Shown: in pieces, positions 50,101 to 61,900 of the stretch
Layout of the letters: each line of letters begins with the position of its first letter
How positions within the stretch are numbered: position 1 is the stretch's first letter
Assembly: GCA_018105865.1 (NCBI GenBank)
Contig: CM030865.1
Coordinates: 9,762,513 to 9,826,512 of the forward strand
Reading direction: 5' to 3'
Length of the DNA: 64,000 nt
Source: Metaphire vulgaris
Lineage: Eukaryota; Annelida; Clitellata; Crassiclitellata; Megascolecidae
Notes under the pieces: model-generated
Told to the model about the DNA's origin: nothing
Seen by the model: only the letters and a program-made list of their open reading frames with translations
Database searches by the model: none
Position numbers and translations under genes: made by a program

Positions 50101-53100
50101 CACTTGTTCAATTCGTCGTTTGACTGCTAACCTTATGTTGTGAAGCACTCTTGATTTAGGCTTAGGCCTTGCTATAGGGCTATATAAATTGTCGGAAATA
50201 ATAATAATAATAATTATCGGGATTTTTGGGTGTGTTTTTTGTGCATAGCGGAAAGTCAGTCTCTCTACGCTTCAGAGCAAAGCAGCGCGTCGTCGTGACG
50301 ACGCCCAAAAGCAGAAAGCGGTTCTGAAGCGGAAAATCTTGCCGCCAGCCGTCACAAAGATGAATGGACTGACGATGGTGGCGGCTGATGGCATCAAGGA
50401 CGACCACAGCCTCATCAACTACGAGCAGATTGAGTTGGACACCATCCAGGTCAAGGTTGAAGGAAAGCCTGATCAAAAACCTGTTGTGAGTTGTTGTTGT
50501 TGTTATTTTATTATTACTTGGTTGCTAACACACGTTAAGTCATTCACATTTTTTGTGTTCAATGTTAGTTGAAGTTTCATTTTTCTTGTCTTTAATTGTG
50601 TTTAATATTTTTACATATCGGTAGTTTATTAGTTATGCACTTTGATTTTCTGTTATTTTAATATTGTGCTGTTGGATTTACTTTTGATTTGGAGGATGAA
50701 AGGAAAAAATAAACATTATTTATTTATTTCATTCATGTATATGTACATATACATGTATATATATATACGTATATGTACTGTACATATATATATATACTGT
50801 ACATATATATACTATATATATATATATATATATATATTGTACATATATATACTGTATATATATATATATATATATATAATGAATTGTTTATATACCGGTA
50901 GTTGTGAGCAATGTCTCCTCTTTTTTTTAGTTTCTGTGTGCAAGAAATTTCTTGTGTGAAAAATTTTACATGCAAAGTCAACTTCTGTGCATGCCCATAA
51001 TTTGTCCGTAATCAGCATTACTTATTTGCTAACAAGTTAATACGTCTCAGAACACTGTTATCGGCCAATGATCCACTTTTTACAATTTTCCCAACAGTTT
51101 AGAATATAAACCCATGTATTGGTGTTAACTTGGATTAAAAAATGGTGGGAGTGCAAACCCTATACCTTCCCTTTCCTATTTCAGCCTTTCAAAAAGTGGG
51201 ATTCGAGTCTAGAGGCCTAATAGAAGCTTACAACTATGGTACGATTACACATGGCAGTTTAACCATATAAGACATTTATTAGTTTAAAAATTCAGGCATC
51301 ACAAATGAAGCTTTACAAATTTGCAAAGGGGTTATGATTTTCATGCATTTAGAGTTTCTCTTTGATCCTTACTATGTGCCCATTCGATCCAGGTCAGTTT
51401 CACTTCCTCTAAGAAGACGACTCTTTAATGCGCATCTTCATATCTAGATGGTATTTTTCTAATTCAGTGTTTGCCAAAAGTGGGTCGCAGGGCTCAGTCT
51501 TAAGAAATTTATATGCATGCAATCCTCCGTACACAGCTTGTATTAAAATGATTAGTGTTTTATGAAATTTTTATCCAATAAGTTTGCAGGGTCGCGACAT
51601 GTTACAAAGCCACTGACGTGAGTCGCACAACTCCAAAAGTTTGGGTGGCCCTGGTCTATAGTACTTTTTAAAATGTAATCTCCTTTCACAATAACGCAAG
51701 CAAAGCATATTCCAACCATTTTGCTCTGAAACTCCAATAACAATAGAGGATCTCTGCAGAGGTATACATTTATCAGCTGGCGGTTAAGCGATTTGGCCAT
51801 ACTCATAGGATTTTTAAGACGCGTAACAAAGGTATGTTGCTGGCAAAATATTAAAAAGATAATTTTCAAGAAATTTCAATATCTATTTCTCTCATTTCGT
51901 CTTATTTGGCAAATATATGAATAATTCTGTCTAATTTATTTGTCATATTTTCATTCAAATTGTATCAGAGCTTTTGTTTTGCCATTTATTCAAAACTCAG
52001 AAGGTTCTTTTCAGCCAACGTTCGCCAGATGGACTAATGCATTTTTAAAATCTTTCTTTCCTTCCATCTTTCCGTATTGGGTTGGACGATGGGTCTGAAT
52101 GAATTCCTTCCACTTCTGTCTGTCTCTTGCTGCTCTGGTCAATTGGATTAAGCAGTGTTTAATCTAGACTCCTGGACTCCGGGGGGAAACTGAAAAATCC
52201 GGGGGGGAAATTGACAAAGCCGGAGGGGGGAATTCTGCTAGGGAGCTGCTGTTAGCCCATGTAGTATGCCAAAATTTCCGGGGGAATTTGAAATTTCGGG
52301 GGGAGGGGGAATGGCAATACCCCTCCCCCGCGGAAACGGACACTTTTTCTTTTACGTTTACGTCAACTATTTCAAATTTTTATTATAAAACATTTCTATT
52401 GCTGGGTTTCTGTTCTTTTAATTTTATCGATATTTGGAACCGCGTACTTTGCACAAATCATTAAATAGAAGACCTTTTGCCCATAGTCTAGACCGGAAGT
52501 TAGTAATTGTATGGAGCCGTTACAAGTTCACAACAAAGCGTGAATCTTTATCAGTAAGTACGTGTTTGATATGAAAGCAGTGGAAAAAATTTTCAAAAAT
52601 TTGTGCGCTCCATGTTTTCCTCTGTTCGCTTGCTTTGCGACCTCTGCGCGCGCGCACACACGCGCACAGCTTAGAGGGAACATTGGTTGTGAGTATTTAA
52701 TCTTTATGTTGTATATTTTGCCACATGTGAGCATAGCATGTTTATACACATGTTAATGATCTGCTGCTCTTGTTGCAATGTGTGAATGTTTATAAAAGGT
52801 ATGAAGTGGTATCAAGTGGTAGTCTGTGACCATGTGCTAAGACATGATGTTTGCTACCAAAGTGATGAAGAATGGCTGGCTTTTTTTGATTGATATATTC
52901 TCAGAAGGAAAAGAAGCCAAAGGAAGACATTGAACCAAACTTGTCTTCACCGAAAGAGGAGGAAAGCCTGGAAGAGATCGACCAGCGTGATGACGGATAC
53001 ATTGAACTGGTGCTCCGAGTTCTCGCTCGAATGTGTGACGGTCAGCACGAAGGCCTTCAGGTCAATTGATTTCACTGTTTTCTCGTTTAATATTAATAAT

Positions 53101-53235
53101 TGATAAGCAGCTTTAATTGAACCAGTGTGATAGCACTTCTGCCACTGTACATTTGATGACTATTAATTGATTGTAATGTCACTGATGTGATTTTATGAAG
53201 AGATGAATGAGTCTTCATTTTTAATAATAATAATG

Positions 53236-53287
<52 letters not shown>

Positions 53288-55268
53288 CATTAATATCAAT
53301 TCTCATTACTTTCCAACGGTTCTTTGGGTCTTAATAATAATAATATTAGTAATAATAACATTAATAACAATAACATTAATAATAATAACATTAATAATAA
53401 TAACATTAATACTATAATAACTACTACTACTACTTAATAATAATAATAATGTGATTTTAAGTGGTTTGATAATAAGCCTGTGTGAAAACCACTGATGTAA
53501 CCATAATAATGACATTAATGATAATAGCAACATTAATAATAATAACATTAATAATAATAACATTAATAATAATAACATTAATGATAAACATTAATAATAA
53601 TAACATTAATAATAATAACATTAATAATAATAACATTAATAATAATAACATTGGACTACACTGTACTATATTGGACTACATATTGGACCACTACTGGACT
53701 ACACAGACAGCATACATTGACTAATACAACTAATTATCATACCATATTCAGACATTTTTCGCTTAAAGATAACATTTTAATATTTTGTAGGATTATCTTC
53801 GTGAGCAACCGGACAACATGAAGTCGTTCAACATTGTTGCTGAAACAGCACAGTTTGTCAATCTTGTCTATTCGAATATCACCGGACAGAACATTGACCT
53901 TTGCATACAGTTGTTTGAAACCCTGAACGAATTCACTGTGGTAAGCAACTATACTGTTAAAGTACCGTATGCAATGTAATGTAATGTGGCATTTGTATAG
54001 CACCTCTTCTATTTCTACTCAGAGGTGCTCCAGGCATTGGAGTCGCAGGGTAAAGTAGTGAGACTTTAGCTTTGGCGTTGAGCAGAGCGAGGGAGTAAGA
54101 AGTGATTCCCGAATGGATGGGTTCAAGGCATTCCAGAGGGAGGGTCCAGTCACTGCAAAAACCCAACGCTGAGTAAGAGCAGTGCGTGATCTGGGGACGT
54201 AAACATTCTTCTGATCAGTGGAGCGGAGCAGGCGATGTGCAGTGGAATGGAAGAGTGTGCGATGTATGTGATCAACCTAATTTCTTTAATGCTCGTGAAA
54301 ACTTAATTCCCACAAATTACTGGTAACTTTTGTCCAGAGCTTTCACTCATCCTCAGTACCACACTTTTTTTATCGATGCCGTCAGTGCAGATTCTGCCTA
54401 TTACCAACGATTTCTTTACTTCGTAGGGAAACCAATATAACAGATCAGTGATGTTGAACAGCAAGGTCGTCGACTATGTCAACTTCATTCTCCGGGCATC
54501 GGAATTCCATAACTGTGATGCTGACAAGGTTTTCATTATTTAGATATTTTTCCTATTAAAAATGAAATTTAAATTTGCCAAACGGTAGCTTTCAGATGTG
54601 CCGTATTTGCGGGGGTGGGGGTGGGGTTGGATGGCTGAAAGCCAAAAGTTTCAAACTCCACTGGGATTGGTCTTGACCAATGGGTTGTTAAACTCCCCAA
54701 CCCCACTCCCTGGAAGATTGAATACCGGTTGAACCAAGGTTACATATTTACTGTTTGCCCTTTTCATAACCCCTCACCCCTGTTTGACTTCTTAAACTCC
54801 TGTGTAAACACCCAAAAAATTGTAACAGTAAATTTTATATTTAGGCTATTTAAAGTCAACAGAAACATATTTAACTTCAACAGCATTTAGACAACAGGCG
54901 TTCTTGTAATATTTTACCCTGTATTCAGGGCGTGATTTGCGGGGAAAGGGGGAATCTTCCCCCCACTACCCAACTGCATCCCCCGTACTGCTACATTCCC
55001 CACCACTACATCCCCCACTGCTACAGTTTCCAACAACTACATCCCCCCAAGCTCGACATATTCTCCCCTCCCCACTGCTCCACGTCACAAATCACACCCT
55101 GCCTGTATTATATGCCCTCCCTCTAGTGTCTTTGATTTGGACCCAAACAATTGGACAATTCACAAATAGCCTTGAAAACGCCCCCACACCCTTCATCATG
55201 GCAATTCTACCTAGGGATCTAGGATAACCTTCCATGCTTTTAGCCTATTTGAGAAGTACCAGTATCTG

Positions 55269-55343
<75 letters not shown>

Positions 55344-55870
55344 TTTTGCATGTTTGTTGATGCACATTAAGTCATTCACTAGGTGAAGAATCATAAATGG
55401 TTATCCCAGGGTTGGAGTTGCCAGGTGGGGGGGGGTTGAACCCTCCCAGCTAACTTTTCAACCTTCTCAAAAATTGCATATCGGGTACATGCAGTTTCTG
55501 TCATTCATTGCATTTCAGTCCTCAACCCCTCCCCCCAGCTCCAATTTTACAACTCCAACACTGGGTTATCCCTAATGTGGATGTAACAGGGAAGTCTTGA
55601 GCTCAGAGAGGAAAAAAAGAAAGAAAATGGAGTCTTTTTCACTGGATAATCTGAATATTTTGGAAAGCATGTCCTTTTCTCGTTGAATCAGTGCTCCCCT
55701 GTTGCCATCGTCAGATAAATTTGTTCATATTGCATTTGATTATTGGTAGGATATTTGCAATGTAGTTTTGGAGTACCATTGGATGATACCTTTAGTATTA
55801 GAAGCAGTGCTATAGAAGGCTATAATTGTGTTATGTGTGGTCTAAAAATTGCTAAAAATCCATATTATTT

Positions 55871-55913
<43 letters not shown>

Positions 55914-58900
55914 AAATTATTATTATTACGCCTAAGAGTATTATTATTGCATGAACTGATTGTTAGAAACAGAGAAGATGTTAAGTCATTCACACAGTGA
56001 AGAATCATGGTTGTTAGCAGAGCAATTCAAAGTGAAGAACAAAGAGCAAGTCAAAGGTCACAAATTGCTCAAGGTCACTACTCAGAGGTTAGGGTCAGAT
56101 TTGAACCCGCTACACTCTGGTTTTATGGCAAAAATCTTGCCACTACTCCACCTAGTCTCCCATGTGTCTTAAATTCATAGTGGTAAATCTAACTTAGCGT
56201 TGATTGTGTTGTTATAGGTTCTTAGCCTCAAGATGACAATTGGGAACCTGATAGTATCGATGATTGAAGAGAATTCTCCAGAAAGTCTTATTGTGGCAAA
56301 GGTTGTCCACTTCAAATCAATCACTTCTTTGTTAAATTGACACCTATTGGTCTGCATTTCTAGATCGTTTTTAAAACAATTTTGCATATTCATTTTAAAC
56401 GGATTCTATTTATTATTCAAAGCACATATTTTCGAATTTTGCTTAATTAATTATTTGAGCTCTTTTGAATTTTAGTCTGCTCTTATTTACTTCGCGTCGT
56501 CTTAATAATGGTTTATTTTCAACAGAACATCATACCAGTTACATACATAAGTACATCAATTTCTCACATTAAGCATTCATTAAAGGTAAAGGTAGGTCCC
56601 ATACTCGAGTCCGAGCATTGGGTTCCGGCGCTTATCTCCGGCCTGGGCAATCAGCGACCTAGGTGGTATAATCCATTAATCTGGGGTAGGTTGCCATTAC
56701 TTTCCCCAGACCCACGTTTTACCTCGCAGCTTAACGCTGCTCCTCAGTTTATCACTGCCCTCTAGCGAGTAAGGCTGATTCGACCTTTAGGCTCCTGTGG
56801 GAATTGAACCCGCGACCTTCTGCTCCATCGTCCAGCGTTGTTACCACTCTCCTAACTTCCCGCCCTAAGCATTCATTAGAGCACAGAAAAATAGAGCAAA
56901 GAGAATTTCTCCAAAGATATAAATCATTATGATTATTGTAATTGTTATAACGTTGGAAAGCAGATACCAAATGAGAACTTAGTTTCTGTGGATAGGTATC
57001 TCTAAGTAAAGTATGTCAATGTTGATAGAAAATGACAGTACAGTAGGTATAAACATCTTGACATCATCAAATCAATAGGTTAATTTTATAACTTAATGAT
57101 TCAATTAATAGGTTATTCATTTCATATGCATAATATGCCAAAATCCTTGAAAAAGTAGAAACTCAGTTTGAGGTTCTAATAATGATACCTAATTACATAC
57201 CACGTAAGTTTTATGTTAAGTTATGTGAGTTTTACGTATGTAGAAAATTACAAATTTACGTATGTAGGAAATTAAAGACACTCTAGACAAGGAAGCCATT
57301 TACCGCTGCATGGCGTCCTGCTATGAGGCATGTCAGGTAATTGTAATCGCTTTTATTGAATTCTCATCTCATCTTCGCTTGTGTTTTACTATTGTGTTAA
57401 TTCATCATCATCAACATCATTATCATCATAATTGCTCTCTGCCAGCTCATTAGTAAGTAAGTAAGTAAGTAAGTAAGAGAACATCAAGATTACAGTGGTA
57501 ACTTGTCTAAAAGACTGTGCGAACACTTTAAACAAAATTAAACTAAGTGACAATAGTGACAATTAGTGACAATAGCTAGACAGGAAAGATTTCCCGGTCT
57601 TTTCGTCCGATGTTTGTTTTCTTCCTTCTGCTGCAATTGTCAGTTGTTTTTCTTTCACATCTTCTTTTATGTTGTCTATCCATTTTTTCTGGGCCTGCGT
57701 CTTTCTTATTATCGTTTTAATTAGTATTCTGAAATTTGAAGATTGGAAGAGGCAGAAAAGGTCATCGGCATCATTTTTTGCAGATGGTTATCAGAAAATG
57801 TCGGTGATATTTTTGGGGGAAACTGACTAAGCCGGGGGGAAACTCACAAAGCCTGGGGGAATTCTGCTAGGGGGCTGCTGTTAGTTCGTGTAGTGTAATA
57901 TGCCAAAATTTCCGGGGGGAATTTGAAATTTCCGGGGGAAATAAGGGCAATTTCTCCCGGAAACGGCCGAGATTAAACACTGGCGCCCTGATGATGATTT
58001 TCATCAGGTCTTATACATACTGACCTTTTTCATTTTTTAGAGCAAAGGCAGATATTGCCAACACCGAATTGTATTTATGGCTGAATTCTATGCAAGCAGA
58101 GCGACTGAACTATGCTGTTAAATTTTACTATTGCTGCTTCAGTCTGACCGACCAAAGCTTGAAGATCTGAAAGAAAATTTAAACATTGGAATGACCTTTC
58201 AGTCGGCAAAGAACTTGGCAAAGCTCGGTTCAAAGATGTTGACTTCATCGGTAAACACATTCTCTTGCAACAAGTTTATTTCTTCTAATGGGGTAGAAGA
58301 TGGCAGAGTGGGTTACGTGCTGGAGCGGCAGGCTGACATAGCGTGTTCAAGCCCCGTTAGTGCCCTTAGTGGCTTTCACACTGGCAGTAATGCCTCCTAA
58401 GCCACTTTAAATCACGCTAGGTTAATGTAGTGTTGTACCATGAAACAATTTATGACATTTTCACCCTTGGATATCAAATGCTATCTTTGTACCTTGTCAT
58501 ATGTCATGCCATGTCATAATTCGATATTTTTGAGTGACTCTGAGAGCAAGTGAACTGTTTGAGGCTATTTTTGGTGCCAAGTTTAGCATGCACCTTCTGG
58601 CACCAAGTGACAACTGCATCACCACCTGATGTTGTTTTCATGATGAATGCCACTTTGAGCGTTCCTTCAGTCTCAGAAGTTGCATTTTGATTTTTGTAAA
58701 ACAGCCGCAAGACGAAACCAAGAGTCCCGAGATGAAAGAAAAGCTGGATGAAGTTGGTTTTGTCTATTATCTGATTCTTGCCCGGCTCTACGACGTCGAC
58801 CCCAGAATGAGTCGCAGTGAAGGTAGGCAGTGCTTTTTCCCCTAGGAAAAAAAGGTTTGGGGACTCATTTCACATCTGTTTTGTCCTAAGAAGCATACCA

Positions 58901-61900
58901 TAGACATTAGTAGAATAGCAGTACTTGGTATATTTTTATCGATGGTACTTCAAATCCATCTGCAAAAGACTAGGTCATTCCAGAGATCAGTCAGAGAAAA
59001 CGTAAGGTAGCAGTGTTTGAATTATAAATTAATTTCTTTTAAAGTTGTTTTTTTCGGGTGAATGTTCCCGCAGCCATTTCTGTTTGAATGCGAGATGGTT
59101 TTTAGCACAAGGAAACTGTAATCTTTTTTTCCGCCAGAGTCGAACTTTACGGTGTTTCAACAGGAAGCCTTCAACCATTACAAAAAGAACACAATGTCTA
59201 TCGAGATTCTGAAAGACAACCACCTGCAGAAGGTCAACTTCCGGGTCAAAAACAAGGTCAGGTCAAGCAGCTTCTGTGGATTTGAATCTACTTTGCTACT
59301 AGCATTAGTCTTTGCTGAAAGATGCTATGCTGACATGAGCAATGTTCCAAAACAGCAATTAGATTTGCTAGCCTCATGGATAAAGATCAGTTTTGAATCA
59401 AGTCCATTGAATATATTGATAATTTTAGTATTACATCGGCAGAAGTTTTTCATTATCCTTTCATCTATGGTTTTCAAAATCTGATACATTTCAATGAATC
59501 GGCTTTATGGAATTTTCTGGGGTTAACCTGATTCTTGTTACTTTCACACTGCATTGACTCTACATAATAAATTACCAGATTAAATTAGATGATTAGATTT
59601 AAAGAATCTGTTTAAAATTCCAGTACTTTTGAATTTAGAACGTTTTGCGAGATGAGATCAAAGAGAAGTTGACGTGGAACGTAGATCGGTCGTCGCCTAG
59701 CAACAAGATCCGCGATCTCATGAAATGGTCGAAGGATATCCTCAGAGATATCTATTACCAGCGCAAAATACTTTCCAATCCAGTTGCTACCTTCTTTACC
59801 AAAAACTGGTAGGAAATACTACATCCAAGGTTAAAATAAATGTGTTTTTCAGTAGTTTTGACCGATTGGCTTGTTCAGTTATGTTGACTTCATCTTCCAA
59901 TCATCAACTTCTACAGCACCACTTCATAATGTATTAAAGTATCCGCTGACGGTGCACCAATTCCAGGATATCAGGCTGGACGTGTTATGATGAATAAGCG
60001 AGGACAGAAGATGGTTTTGAGTCTTGATATTTGAATCTTGATTGAGAATTTGCAGTTTCATACCAATTGATGTAGGAAACATCAACATAGCCTCAGATTT
60101 TACCTTATATGCCTCTATTCACTGATATGCCGCTGACTATTTGAGTGACATTTTACAGTAGAATAAGGAAGACTTAGCTTGAAATCTTGCATCAATGCTA
60201 GAATATAATTTGGTCCATATTTAGCGACTTATCAGACCCAGAAAAAGGCAATTCCACGTGAGTGTGTTACTGAAGTCTGCTGTCAATTTCTTCATTGTAG
60301 TTACTTGGTTTAATAAGTAAGTAAGTAAGTAAAATCTCGTTAATTTCTATAGCTCGTTCAAAAGCAGCACTGAAGTAGCTCCTTATTCCTAGGCGCTACT
60401 AATAGTTAAAAGTGGTGGTTATTTTGGTGGTTTTTGAGCAAATTAATCCTTCTTGAATTCCAAACCAAAAGAAGAAATTCCATATATATCAGCGTTGATC
60501 AGTGTTCTGTTATAAAAAGGCGGTGAATGGAATTGCTTCAACTCCTAAATTTTCTACCTCCATGTTGGGATTGGGTGGCTAAAAACTGACATTTTGGATC
60601 GGATCCTCACTTTGGTGCAATCGTCACTGACCATTGGACGGTCAAGCCTCTCTTCCCAGCAAATCAAAGATCGGTGTTGGTGGACATTACTACATTCCTG
60701 GCTGGCGGATGTCTCTTCATGGAATTGCATGCAAAGCCAACAACGAGGCAGAAGGCAAACTGTTTTAGTGTCCTGTTAGTGTTTCTTTTCATTCTTTTTG
60801 TCATCCTTGTCGTGCCTTTCTCATTCGTAGGTTGTTTTGGAATCAGTTAACGATTCTTCTTAGCCTGGTCATCAACATTCTAATGCTAGTGACTTGGAAT
60901 GCACGCTTATCGCTGGACGACCTCTCGAATCCGAAGAACAGCACATACCTTCCACAGGAGCTATACAAGTAAGATTATTCTCGGATACAAGTCGTGATTG
61001 AGGCATTTCGTTCTGTAATGCCCCCGCTGTGTCTTTGTAATTCTTATTTTGATATTTCTTGCCACTCGAAGCCCTAATTTCATTTTGTGCAATTCCTTTT
61101 TTGCTCACAATGTCAACACTCAAATGTTCTATGCCAGGCAAGTAATAGAAGAAAATTTCAGGCGATTGGTTCGACAACTGTACTAGGGCACAACCGATTT
61201 GAGTAATTTACCGATTTCCATTTCCGATTACCGGTAATTAGGATTTTTTCTTTGCCGATTACGATCCGATAATCGTAATAAGTGTTTAAGTTATCTAATA
61301 TTTGTGTTACTACCTTAAACCAGTTGTTGATTGCATGTCAAGATAATGGGAAGACCATACAGTAGCCAGAATCTCACTGACAAACTGAGTTTATACAAAT
61401 TTAATGAATGTAGCAAGACACGATGATAGAACTGGGATACAGAAAAGAATGCCTTTATAAATTATTATTCTGTTAATTATTTTGTCAGTTTGATTGTTAA
61501 TTTTAATTAAAGATCATGTTTTGTAATAAAGAATTTTTAAAAAAACACAAAAAAATCAGTGTTGCCGCATACTATTTAAAACCCCCCACAACCATTGATC
61601 CAGAAAGTAGCCAAAAACCTGCCCAAAGGCTGATAGTACAACACAATTGAACAAGTAAGTAAGTAAGCAATAACTTAAATTGAGGCATGGAAATCCCAAT
61701 TATAAATACTGAAATATACATTTAATTTTAAAATTACATTTAAAATATACGTTTAATCTCCACGGTTGAATCGGTGATCCGCGTATTGCCAATTCCAATT
61801 ATGCGGTTTTTGGCATTAATCGATGGTTTCCGATTTCCGATACGATAATCGGCTATGCCCTAAATTGTACAGGTGACATACCATGGCATAGCACTTTTTG

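Larger units (their letters stand above)
50486..52904 (+). other. Intron after w33
   Basis: (TA)n/(TGTA)n array at 50735-50880, partial hAT-type element at 51466-52050 (minus), LINE scrap at 52060-52150 (minus), family C element at 52153. 52350-52900 has CGCG-CACA simple sequence near 52645 and nothing else recognised. Confidence 0.7.
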
